This document shows positions 16,377 to 23,418 of a stretch of 23,418 nt of DNA, one piece after another. The notes beneath the pieces were generated by a model. It made no database searches. It worked only from the letters and a program-made list of their open reading frames with translations, and was not told the DNA's origin. Source of the stretch: Mageeibacillus sp. UBA6976 (GTDB taxonomy: Bacteria > Bacillota > Clostridia > Saccharofermentanales > Saccharofermentanaceae); assembly GCA_002450155.1 (NCBI GenBank), contig DJYO01000002.1:1-23418 (forward strand), written 5' to 3'. A program made the position numbers and the translations under genes. How positions within the stretch are numbered: position 1 is the stretch's first letter; each line of letters starts with the position of its first letter.

Positions 16377-16451
16377 TGTAGCATTTATGCCTCATTTTTG
16401 TAGCATTTTGTGATGCGCCGTATTCGGTAAATGCTTAGAAACATTGCATTT
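16377..16451. repeat. Cluster of four GCATTT/AAATGC motifs upstream of the HTH gene
   Basis: TGTAGCATTT occurs at 16377-16386 and 16399-16408, 22 bases apart (two helical turns). AAATGC at 16429-16434 and GCATTT at 16446-16451 form an inverted pair. The cluster ends about 30 bases before a TTGACA -35 element, a plausible place for autoregulation by the encoded HTH protein. Confidence 0.45.
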
Positions 16452-16481
16452 GATAGGCGCTACATTACGCTTTCGGAACGT

Positions 16482-16510
16482 TTGACAACCATGTTTTTAC
16501 TGCATAGACT
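16482..16510 (+). promoter_or_regulatory. Sigma-A-type promoter of the HTH-membrane gene
   Basis: TTGACA at 16482-16487, a 17-base spacer, and TAGACT at 16505-16510. The -35 is perfect and the -10 matches 4 of 6. Predicted start near 16517 gives a leader of only ~15 bases before the ATG at 16532. Confidence 0.6.
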
Positions 16511-16531
16511 GTACCTAATATGGGGGCCTTT

Positions 16532-17014
16532 ATGAACGGTAAAAACATAATAAAATACCGAGAGGACAATGGTATTTCACAGATAGAATTAGCCGAGAAA
16601 TTGGGAGTTGCCAGATCAACTTTATCCAGATGGGAAAAGAACAAAACAACTCCGCACGGTGATGATTATTCCAAGTTAAAAACTCTGATCGGAGATGAAT
16701 ATCTTTCTGACGAGGACCTTTCAGAAAGAAAGACAACGATCGACGCTATCGGAGAAGTTTCTGACAGGGTAGATAATATCTTGTATCAAGTTTCGCAGAT
16801 CAAATCCAACCAAAGAAGTTTTGAAGAAGTAAACAACAAGTCAATACTTAGGCATAGAAGAATAAGGACTGCGGTGATAATAGTTACCTGCATCATTATT
16901 CTGATTGGTTTCATATTTGGATGGATATTGATCATGAACTACGGAATTAGAAATGAAGTGATTGAAGGAACGGCAAGGATAGAATCAGCATCATATTACA
17001 ATGTGGATGATTAA
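16532..17014 (+). CDS. Membrane-anchored Cro/C1-type HTH regulator
   Basis: The 160-residue product begins with a Cro/C1 (HTH_3/XRE) DNA-binding domain at residues ~4-57: 'GISQIELAEKLGVARSTLSR' then 'WEKNKTTP'. Residues ~60-105 are a charged helical linker. One membrane segment follows at ~113-136, and the last ~24 residues are predicted outside. A DNA-binding head tied to the membrane suggests a sensor that reads a surface or extracellular cue, perhaps through its short outer tail. I chose the ATG at 16532 because GGGGG lies just upstream; the in-frame ATG at 16520 has no ribosome site. The small secreted-protein gene follows after 18 bases with GAGGAGG, so the pair is likely one transcript. 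AT content is higher than in the genes to the left. Confidence 0.85.
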   Translation: MNGKNIIKYREDNGISQIELAEKLGVARSTLSRWEKNKTTPHGDDYSKLKTLIGDEYLSDEDLSERKTTIDAIGEVSDRVDNILYQVSQIKSNQRSFEEVNNKSILRHRRIRTAVIIVTCIIILIGFIFGWILIMNYGIRNEVIEGTARIESASYYNVDD

Positions 17015-17032
17015 TAAATGAGGAGGCAGATT

Positions 17033-17098
17033 ATGAGGAAGGCATTAGCTACGCTGTTGATTATTACGTTTATGTGTATCATTGGGGGGCTGGATTAA
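17033..17098 (+). other. Signal-peptide ORF ending at a six-G frameshift site
   Basis: An ATG at 17033, eight bases or so after a GAGGAGG ribosome site, encodes a 21-residue peptide, MRKALATLLIITFMCIIGG then LD, and stops at 17096-17098. It is a typical signal peptide cut short. The next frame is open to 17618. The switch would fall at GGGGGG (17084-17089): with one G fewer, the signal peptide reads straight into the secreted protein. This is either a real phase-variable or frameshifted gene or an assembly error. Confidence 0.6.
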
Positions 17099-17618
17099 CC
17101 CTCAGAAGACTGATTTCAGTCTCATTAACTATCTTGAAACACATGAAGTCACAACTTATGAAGAGTTTATTGAGATTATTGAACAACACTCGCCGAAATC
17201 AGTTAACGAAGAAAAAGAGAGTTTAGACGATATTGCATATTTCCATATAGATATCGACTATGAAGACAGAGTAGTTTCAGTTGTCACGATGGGTGAAGCG
17301 TCTTATGACAGATCTCAAGGTGCCAGCAATAGTGCATCAAAGAAATATTACAACGATTTAGGAGTACTGATATTTACGATTACAGTATCAGGTTCTTTTA
17401 AGTACTCTTCAGGAACATGTACAGCAACTTCAAACGGAGGCAGCTATACAAAACCGTTCTACAGTACCTGGTCCAGCACCCCTGTTTTTTCAAAAGGTAA
17501 TATCAGCACATCTAAAGCATATGCAAGAACGAGGGGTACAGCCACAAGTGGCAGCAATACAAAGACTTATTCACTCACATTAACCTGTGATGATTCAGGC
17601 AACTTTAGCAGTTATTAA
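17082..17618 (+). CDS. Small secreted Ser/Thr/Gly-rich protein (start frameshifted)
   Basis: I do not recognise a named family. The 178-residue frame opens at a TTG with no ribosome site, so the true gene most likely begins at the ATG at 17033 and is broken by the six-G run described separately. About 60 acidic helical residues come first (to 'DDIAYFHIDIDYED'), then ~100 residues rich in Ser, Thr, Gly, Tyr and Lys that look like a beta sandwich. Two cysteines ('GTCTATS' and 'LTLTCDDSGNFSSY') could form a disulfide outside the cell. The C-terminal pattern 'LTCD..GN' recurs in small exported clostridial proteins I remember, without known function. It directly follows the membrane HTH gene, suggesting regulation by it. 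Confidence 0.6.
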   Translation: MGGWINPQKTDFSLINYLETHEVTTYEEFIEIIEQHSPKSVNEEKESLDDIAYFHIDIDYEDRVVSVVTMGEASYDRSQGASNSASKKYYNDLGVLIFTITVSGSFKYSSGTCTATSNGGSYTKPFYSTWSSTPVFSKGNISTSKAYARTRGTATSGSNTKTYSLTLTCDDSGNFSSY

Positions 17619-17636
17619 CGAATAACAAAGAGTGAG

Positions 17637-17668
17637 GTACAGACCAATGGTATATTAAGTGGCTGTAC
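17637..17668 (+). other. Stem-loop after the small secreted protein gene
   Basis: GTACAG(A)CCA and TGGCTGTAC form a 9-bp stem with one bulged A around a 13-base loop. It is 19 bases after the stop at 17618. It has no clear U-tract (TTGATAAAAAG follows), so it may be an RNA-stabilising 3' hairpin or an operator. Confidence 0.4.
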
Positions 17669-17680
17669 TTGATAAAAAGA

Positions 17681-17705
17681 AAACTCGCACTGCGAATGCG
17701 AGTTT
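17681..17705. terminator. Hairpin with flanking A-tract, probable terminator
   Basis: AAACTCGCA, seven-base loop, TGCGAGTTT: a perfect 9-bp stem. On the minus strand it is followed by TTTTCTTTTT, the form of an intrinsic terminator for leftward transcription. On the plus strand the U-run is only the three bases inside the stem. No leftward gene is nearby, so it may serve mainly as a bidirectional or antisense stop, or end the HTH/small-protein transcript. Confidence 0.5.
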
Positions 17706-17844
17706 CCGAAGTCAAATACAGCATAGGCGCACATACCTTAGCACAATCTGACATTGACACCTCATGTTAACATCTCAGATTTGATAAGGCAATACCGATA
17801 AGCTCAGGTCAATTTCAAAAATAGTTTACAGGAGATGTTAAATC

Positions 17845-20800
17845 ATGCCCATCTATCAGTCTCGAAGAACAAAAATCTTATCAATACTATTGTCATTAGT
17901 GATAACCGTCAGTACTCTGCCGATCGGTTTTCTGCAGGCTGATTCCCTTTCTCATGGAGAGTATAGCTGCTCACCGTTAAGCATTGAGTATGACCAGAAT
18001 TCGACTTGGGGATGCAATACACAAGGGCAGTATACAATTACCAATGATTCAATCTATAATGTCTTATCCTGGACTATAGCTATTACTTATGCAGACGAAG
18101 TAACAGTGGCTGATATATGGAATGCTGATAATCTGACTGCTGGTGTATCTGATCAGATTACGATAACTAGCAATACTTTAATTACAGCAGGTTCAACATA
18201 TTCATTCGGCATGATCTTAGCCGGTGATGACGAAGCGCCTGCAGCACCTATTTCAATATCTCTTATAAACGTTGTTACAGATGAGCCCGAAACCACCCCG
18301 ACACCAACTCCTACAGAAGAACCTACACCTACAAGTGAACCGACTGAAGAACCGACTGATACACCAACAGTCACAGTAACTCCTACTCCGTCTGAAGAGC
18401 AGACTGAAGTATTTCCTTATGCTATCTTCTCTGCAAGTACAACAGACGATTTCGCATTCCAAGGCTGGAAGTCCAATATAGTAGGAGATATCTATTCAGG
18501 CAAGGACTTTCTGTATCAGGGTTCAGAACTGACCATGACAGGTTTTGCCAGAACAGTAGGTATCGTAAATCCTTCCGGCTGGAAAACCTCCATGACAGGT
18601 GCCCAGGAGCATATTCAGCCTTTACCGATACCTGATTGGTCTTTATCCATCTTAGCCAAAGAAGACGATATGCCTTCTATATCTGAGTCAGACCTTACAT
18701 CTCAGGACAGCGTAATAGCTAATGGTTACTACTATACAAACGGTAATATCACCATTAACGGTGCTGAATTTACAGGTGATGCCGTTATAGTAGCTCATGG
18801 TGATATCACTTATAACGTAAACTCACTTAATGCAGGCGAAGAAGCAACCGGAAGGATACTTCTGTATTCCGAAGAAGGAAATATAACCATAAACGGAACA
18901 CAGATAGAAGTAAACGGTATCCTCTATGCACCTAACGGCAGAGTCTCCATTAATGCTTATAACACTACACTGAACGGAAGAATAGTAGCTGATAAGCTCA
19001 GCTATAACGGTTCTATCCTTAATGTTACTGCTGATCCTACGGACTTACAGTTAGTACAGGAGTTCCCGCAGGTAACAGTAACAGCATCAAGCAGTCAGGT
19101 TAATGAAGGCCAGACAGCATACTTCACGATAGAGATACCGCAGGACAACGTATATGAGATCCTCTATAGACTTAACGGGACTGATGTAGAAGTAACGTTA
19201 CCGTCAACAGATGAAGATCCGATAACATATAACCTTGATACAAGCACAGCAGGGGTATATACCTTAGAAGCCTATGTAGAGCTTCCTTATGGCACTTTTG
19301 TATTAGACAGTGATACCATCACTGTCACAGCAGAGCCTACATCTACCCCTACTAACACCCCGACACCGACAGAAGAGCCTACAGAGACTCCAACGGCAAC
19401 ACCGACAAACACTCCATCGCCTACTATTACAGTGACGCCTACGCCAACGGAAACGCCGATACCCACAAGTGAGCCAACTGTAACTGATACTCCTACTCCA
19501 ACAGATGAACCTACGCCATCTCCGATAGATCATGCACAAGACAGTGATGAAGATGGACTGCCGGATTTATTTGAGATTGAGATAGGAACAGATCCAAATG
19601 ATCCGGATAGTGATGACGATGGGCTGGACGATATGTTTGAGATATCAGTAGGTTACGATCCGACAAATGACGATACTGATAATAATGGAGTTCTGGATTG
19701 TAATGAAGATCCTGATTTAGATGGTCTCAATAACATAAGAGAATACATAATAGGAACCGATTTGTTTTGTAATGATACTGATTGTGATGGAATAATTGAC
19801 GGAGATGAAGTTGATGTATATGAAACAAATCCTCTGTTATACGATTCTGATGGTGATGGAATCAGAGATGGTGATGAGGTGCTACTGGGAAAAGATCCTA
19901 CGGATCCTTCAGATGGAAGTATAAGAATAGAACAGACAACAACAAAAGATATAGATAATGAGAATGATTCATTTATTACATCAGTATCTGTAACAATGGA
20001 GCTGGCTAACAGCATAAGTAAATCATTGTTCATTCAAGATATGTATAACATTGATGTTTATACTACGAGTGTCGCAGGAAGAAAGGGTAGCCCGATATCG
20101 CTTGATTGTAAGGAATCATTTGATTCTGCTACAGTTGTGATCCATTATGATGATACTAAACTTGGTAATACACAAGAAAGCAACCTTGGGGTGCTTTGGT
20201 ATGACGAGGATAATGGATGTTATGTAATGCAAGAACAAGCAGTACTTGATACAACCAATAACACGATCACACTGCAGACTGACCATTTCAGTGTATACGT
20301 TGTAGTTGATAAAGCTATATGGAACAACACAATGCCCAAAGTATATACAGTTGACGAAGATAATGTTAACAATGAAGTATTCTTTGATGTAATAATTGCT
20401 GTTAATTCAACGGGTTCAATGAGCATGGCAGAGCGCTTGATGGCAGTTGAAGCAATGAACAGGATTATTAGTGAATTAGAAGAAGGCGACAGATATGCTT
20501 TCGTTTTCTTTGGTGAAGGTGAAGCATATCAACCGGGATTGTTCTATGAAGCAAGTGGAGAGGACACAGAGATTCCTACTGCTGCGAGGAATCAATTTTT
20601 AAATGCGAATTTCACCGGAATGGCTGATATAAGTCTTGCGTATGAACTCTCAGGTATATATGGATACAATGGAAATGAAGATATTGGTAATGAAAGAATA
20701 TTTATAGTTATCAGTGATGACAATGTAATTCCTACAGCTAGAGAAAGCAGACTTCACTATTATCCTGCGTTTGAGGATTCAACATGGTTTACACTCAGTA

Positions 20801-22170
20801 TGCCGGGAACTGCATGTCAAGTTATGAAAGACTGTGCAAGAAATCATGGTGGAAGAAATTTTTCTGATTGTACAGACAGCAGCATTGCAGATCAGATCTT
20901 TGATGAAATCCGTTATGAGGTCAAACTATTTGATGATACTGACAATGATCAGGATGGGATACCGGATATGCTTGAAGAAGACGGTATGTTCGCTCTTAAC
21001 AAATCCATTTATCATTCCGATCCGGAAATAGCTAATTCCGATGATGATGCTCTGAGTGATTCAGAAGAAATGGGAACAATGTATTCCATTCTTAGAGTTG
21101 ATGATGAAACGGTAAAGATTAATGACACGGAGTATGAAATAGACAACTTCCCCCGATTCAATTATTCTTTTCTTGAATCTTATGTTCCTAATGAACCTAA
21201 CGAAATAGTATTTGTTTTTGATGTCTATTCAAACCCTGAGGATGAGGACTCAGACGACGATTACTATTATGATAATTATGATAATAATCCACTTGTTTGC
21301 GATGTGTTTACATATGACATTAATGGATGTTACGATTTCTATGAAACATTGGATGATTATATTAAGTTAACTTGTGATATAGACAATGATGGCATACCAA
21401 AAGAGTATTATGGTGGTAATCAAGGTTGGTATTCTAATGTCGAATATAACGCGAATACAGGGAATACTCTTCTATTGATAAATAATGCTGGGTGCGGCAT
21501 AGTTGCCACGAATGATGTTCGATTGTATTTGGCAGGTCAAAGAGAGTTAAATAGCATTGAAGATTATACAGCTGAATTGTTTACTACATATGAAAGTTTT
21601 CCTGTATATTACAGCTTTTTTAAGGATGAACAATGGAATGTAATTTCAGTTCCACCTTCACCAAGTACAGTTAGCTATGTGTTAGCAACTGCATACAATT
21701 ATAGTAATTGCTTAATTGATGCTGAACATGTTGATTATAGTGATTTGGAAATAACTATAATTGATTCATTAAACCGTGGTTTTCCTGTTATTCTTAGTGA
21801 AAGAGATGATCTTTGGCTCGCTGGGAACATTGTTGTCGATCTTTACAATGGTTACGCTAAGTATGTTAATGGTAATAATGATTTAGATGATGTTCTTTTA
21901 TTACCCAAGGTTGGATTAACAATGTATACTAAGTTGTCACCAAGCCAAAATGGAAATGGTTTAGAAAGCTATGTTTCAGAAACAGCTGTTACGACATATC
22001 ATTATGTTACGATTACAGGTATGGTTAAGGATAATAATAGCAACAGATGCTGGTTAAAAGTTCAGTCATGGGGAAAAGTATACTATATTGATCTGGTTGA
22101 GTTTTATAATTATAAATCGCCTGACTCCTTAGTTAACACAGCCGAAGGTACAGTTATAGTATTCGGATAA
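17845..22170 (+). CDS. Large secreted multidomain protein: CBM2-like, Ig-like, TSP3, VWA, cysteine-peptidase-like tail
   Basis: The 1441-residue product starts with a signal peptide (basic 'QSRRTK', hydrophobic to ~residue 32). Then: a CBM2-like beta domain (~37-145, 'WNADNLTAG', 'AGSTYSFGMIL'); Thr/Pro/Glu linker (~150-190); bactofilin-like repetitive beta domain (~192-400); Ig-like domain (~405-497); second linker (~498-565); five DxDxDG-type TSP3 calcium loops (~566-692); a VWA domain (~845-1030) with NSTGSM at 854-859 where D-x-S-x-S is expected; more TSP3 loops (~1033-1075); and a tail (~1190-1441) resembling C39/papain-fold peptidases, with C1217 in 'NNAGCGIVA', H1386 in 'YHYVTITG' and 'QSWG' at 1407-1410. 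There is no LPXTG or dockerin. AGGAGATG precedes the ATG. GC falls from ~45% in the front to ~28% in the tail. Likely a surface adhesin or exported effector. Confidence 0.85.
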   Translation: MPIYQSRRTKILSILLSLVITVSTLPIGFLQADSLSHGEYSCSPLSIEYDQNSTWGCNTQGQYTITNDSIYNVLSWTIAITYADEVTVADIWNADNLTAGVSDQITITSNTLITAGSTYSFGMILAGDDEAPAAPISISLINVVTDEPETTPTPTPTEEPTPTSEPTEEPTDTPTVTVTPTPSEEQTEVFPYAIFSASTTDDFAFQGWKSNIVGDIYSGKDFLYQGSELTMTGFARTVGIVNPSGWKTSMTGAQEHIQPLPIPDWSLSILAKEDDMPSISESDLTSQDSVIANGYYYTNGNITINGAEFTGDAVIVAHGDITYNVNSLNAGEEATGRILLYSEEGNITINGTQIEVNGILYAPNGRVSINAYNTTLNGRIVADKLSYNGSILNVTADPTDLQLVQEFPQVTVTASSSQVNEGQTAYFTIEIPQDNVYEILYRLNGTDVEVTLPSTDEDPITYNLDTSTAGVYTLEAYVELPYGTFVLDSDTITVTAEPTSTPTNTPTPTEEPTETPTATPTNTPSPTITVTPTPTETPIPTSEPTVTDTPTPTDEPTPSPIDHAQDSDEDGLPDLFEIEIGTDPNDPDSDDDGLDDMFEISVGYDPTNDDTDNNGVLDCNEDPDLDGLNNIREYIIGTDLFCNDTDCDGIIDGDEVDVYETNPLLYDSDGDGIRDGDEVLLGKDPTDPSDGSIRIEQTTTKDIDNENDSFITSVSVTMELANSISKSLFIQDMYNIDVYTTSVAGRKGSPISLDCKESFDSATVVIHYDDTKLGNTQESNLGVLWYDEDNGCYVMQEQAVLDTTNNTITLQTDHFSVYVVVDKAIWNNTMPKVYTVDEDNVNNEVFFDVIIAVNSTGSMSMAERLMAVEAMNRIISELEEGDRYAFVFFGEGEAYQPGLFYEASGEDTEIPTAARNQFLNANFTGMADISLAYELSGIYGYNGNEDIGNERIFIVISDDNVIPTARESRLHYYPAFEDSTWFTLSMPGTACQVMKDCARNHGGRNFSDCTDSSIADQIFDEIRYEVKLFDDTDNDQDGIPDMLEEDGMFALNKSIYHSDPEIANSDDDALSDSEEMGTMYSILRVDDETVKINDTEYEIDNFPRFNYSFLESYVPNEPNEIVFVFDVYSNPEDEDSDDDYYYDNYDNNPLVCDVFTYDINGCYDFYETLDDYIKLTCDIDNDGIPKEYYGGNQGWYSNVEYNANTGNTLLLINNAGCGIVATNDVRLYLAGQRELNSIEDYTAELFTTYESFPVYYSFFKDEQWNVISVPPSPSTVSYVLATAYNYSNCLIDAEHVDYSDLEITIIDSLNRGFPVILSERDDLWLAGNIVVDLYNGYAKYVNGNNDLDDVLLLPKVGLTMYTKLSPSQNGNGLESYVSETAVTTYHYVTITGMVKDNNSNRCWLKVQSWGKVYYIDLVEFYNYKSPDSLVNTAEGTVIVFG

Positions 22171-22222
22171 CAGAAAAATGTGTCATTGTTATTTGTCAGA
22201 CGATTAGATTAAGGAGCCGTTT

Positions 22223-22930
22223 ATGAATAGAATAAAGTATAAAATATTAAGCAGTATATTATTGATGCTTATAATGCTCTGTTGTTTTACAGGTTGTTAT
22301 ATTTATAATAGACGCTCACGGGTGCCCGGAGCACCACATTTGCATAAAGGTTATGAAGAATATGAAGCTGTAATATATAACGACTTGCAGAATTATATCA
22401 GATTAGGTGAACCTCGATATGACAGCGAACAGAGTATAATATCGATTGAGGTATCTTTTTTGGAATGGTACTACGAAAGCGAAGATGCCATGTCTGAATA
22501 TCCTATGTATAAAGTCATAGATAGATTTATGTATTTGTTTAATGAATTTTTAAGGGAGAACCCTGATTATTTTAATGTAGACGGTGTTCGTTATTATATC
22601 AGTTTTGGTTACGAAACTTTTACTCACTTTGAAATAGTTGCGGAATTGATGAATTGCACCAGTAAGATTAAAAGTGATTATTTATGTGCAGTTACATACT
22701 ATTGTTCGGTTGATTATGAAAAACTGACAAGCAAGGATGATATTGAGTATGTTTATTTGAATACTAAAAGAAAAGATATTGAAAATGATTCTGAATATGC
22801 AAGTTATGTTTGTGATGTGATCAGTATATTTCCTAATCTAAAGGAAATCAATTTTAGTGCGAGTCCATATGATAGGGAAACAGTTATTGAGATAATTCAT
22901 GAGAACTATCCGGATATCATAGTCGGATAA
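22223..22930 (+). CDS. Lipoprotein, function unknown
   Basis: The 235-residue product has a lipoprotein signal: 'MNRIKYKILSS', a hydrophobic run, then lipobox 'FTGC' with the lipidated Cys at residue 25. The mature part is Tyr/Glu/Asp-rich and has no domain I recognise. The last ~60 residues ('DDIEYVYLNT', 'VISIFPNLKEINFS', then 'HENYPDIIVG') alternate short strands and helices and recall leucine-rich-repeat-like units. AAGGAG lies nine bases before the ATG. It is 52 bases downstream of the large secreted-protein gene and very AT-rich like that gene's 3' end, so the two probably belong together. Its first ~130 bases are repeated, decayed, just downstream. A role as surface partner or immunity protein is a guess from position. 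Confidence 0.85.
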   Translation: MNRIKYKILSSILLMLIMLCCFTGCYIYNRRSRVPGAPHLHKGYEEYEAVIYNDLQNYIRLGEPRYDSEQSIISIEVSFLEWYYESEDAMSEYPMYKVIDRFMYLFNEFLRENPDYFNVDGVRYYISFGYETFTHFEIVAELMNCTSKIKSDYLCAVTYYCSVDYEKLTSKDDIEYVYLNTKRKDIENDSEYASYVCDVISIFPNLKEINFSASPYDRETVIEIIHENYPDIIVG

Positions 22931-22949
22931 CTGATATTTGTTTAACTTA

Positions 22950-23103
22950 CGATTAGATGAAGGAGCTGTTTATAAATAGAATAAAGCATAAAATATTAAG
23001 CAGTATATTATTGATGCTTATAATGCTCTGTTGTTTTACAGGTTGTTATATTAATAATAGATGCTCACGGGCGCCCGGAGTACCACATTTTCATAAAGGT
23101 TAT
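22950..23103 (+). repeat. Tandem copy of the lipoprotein 5' region (22201-22354)
   Basis: Bases 22950-23103 repeat 22201-22354 at a constant offset of 749 bases with no indels. I count about 9 differences in 154 bases (~94% identity). The copy includes the ribosome site, signal-peptide codons and the first mature residues. Differences include ATG to ATA at the start codon. Confidence 0.85.
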
Positions 23104-23200
23104 TTCATATAGTGAGTATGTTGAGTTTGTAATTAATCATGTGGCATACATTAACTTCCCAAATTATGGTAATGGCATCATACATATAAGAGAAGTATAA
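22972..23200 (+). pseudogene. Decayed lipoprotein paralogue (start lost, interior deleted)
   Basis: This is a remnant of a second copy of the upstream lipoprotein gene. The start codon is ATA (22972) instead of ATG. The frame then matches the intact gene through the lipobox region ('CFTGCYI') and ends at TAG 23110-23112. Immediately after, in the +1 frame, about 30 codons are open from 23102 to the TAA at 23198, reading 'SEYVEFVINHVAYINFPNYG' and ending 'HIREV'. This weakly resembles the C-terminal region of the intact protein ('SEYASYVCDVISIFPNL'). The most economical reading is a duplicated gene that lost ~500 bases inside and its start. Confidence 0.7.
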
Positions 23201-23212
23201 GGAGATTGGTAA

Positions 23213-23418
23213 ATGTTTCAGGCAAAAAAACTCGTATTACTTATTGTAGCGATGGTATTGCTACTGACAGCATGTGGTGTTGTTAATAACACATATGTAA
23301 AGGGTTATCGTCATCTTGATGATGAAATACTAGAAGAGGAGATTAATCAAATAATAGATGATATATTGGAACTGGAAATGGTTGATGATATTGCTTTTTT
23401 TGCCTATTATCGTGACAG
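23213..23418 (+). CDS. Lipoprotein, 5' part only (runs off window)
   Basis: An ATG at 23213, preceded by AAGGAGA, opens a frame that continues to the window end (68 codons seen). It encodes a lipoprotein signal: 'MFQAKKLVLL', hydrophobic run, lipobox 'LTAC' with Cys at residue 21. The mature part begins 'GVVNNTYVKGYRHLDDE' and continues with acidic helical sequence ('LEEEINQIIDDILELEM'). It is not closely similar to the preceding lipoprotein beyond type, though 'KGY' follows the signal at a similar distance in both. It is the third lipoprotein unit in a row. Function unknown. Confidence 0.75.
   Translation, partial: MFQAKKLVLLIVAMVLLLTACGVVNNTYVKGYRHLDDEILEEEINQIIDDILELEMVDDIAFFAYYRD

Noticed and set aside
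18298..18420. Thr/Pro codon repeats as a possible CRISPR or satellite
   Set aside because: Repeat units are irregular, in frame, and encode a Thr/Pro/Glu linker; the same holds for 19336-19540.
19540..19920. Dockerin domain
   Set aside because: The DxDxDG loops are five in number and spaced as TSP3 repeats rather than the paired 22-residue dockerin motif.

Overview
The window looks like a chromosomal segment of a low-to-moderate GC Bacillota, most likely an anaerobic gut or rumen clostridium (Oscillospirales/Lachnospirales type). Reasons: strong AGGAGG-type ribosome sites, a SufC plus single SufB/D pair without the other SUF genes, DUF4236 and SseB families, and a secreted protein with Thr/Pro/Glu linkers and a CBM2-like module as in fibre-degrading clostridia. 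The exact taxon is inference.

Left part (1-16300, about 48% GC in the stretches I counted) is compact housekeeping/accessory chromosome. A leftward membrane-anchored acidic protein (47-1600) follows a leftward TerB-like protein (start 2279). The latter is divergent from an SseB-family protein carrying an EF-Tu domain II-like barrel (2357-3775). Next comes a leftward operon glmS - NUDIX hydrolase - Sel1-repeat protein (7932 to 3780). Divergent from glmS is a rightward operon: SufC-like ATPase - SufB/D-like scaffold - patatin phospholipase - DUF4236 protein (8076-11580), with overlapping starts and stops. A 1272-residue cytosolic c-di-GMP protein (11714-15532) combines a LacI-type sugar-binding sensor without its DNA-binding head, a degenerate GGDEF, an intact-looking EAL and a repetitive C-terminal beta domain. 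Its stop overlaps that of a convergent exodeoxyribonuclease III gene.

Right part (about 16300-23418, falling to about 27-37% GC in the stretches I counted) looks accessory. It holds a membrane-anchored HTH regulator with its own promoter, a small secreted protein whose signal peptide is out of frame at a six-G run, and a 1441-residue secreted multidomain protein. That protein reads signal peptide, CBM2-like, linker, bactofilin-like beta domain, Ig-like, linker, TSP3 calcium repeats, degenerate VWA, TSP3, and a cysteine-peptidase-like tail. It is followed by a lipoprotein gene, a decayed tandem copy of its 5' end, and the start of another lipoprotein gene running off the window. The arrangement (large modular exported protein with an AT-rich, enzyme-like tip, then duplicated and broken small lipoproteins) resembles an effector-immunity locus, though this is a hypothesis.

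No rRNA, tRNA, CRISPR array, transposase or riboswitch was recognised. No gene-free stretch exceeds 300 bases.
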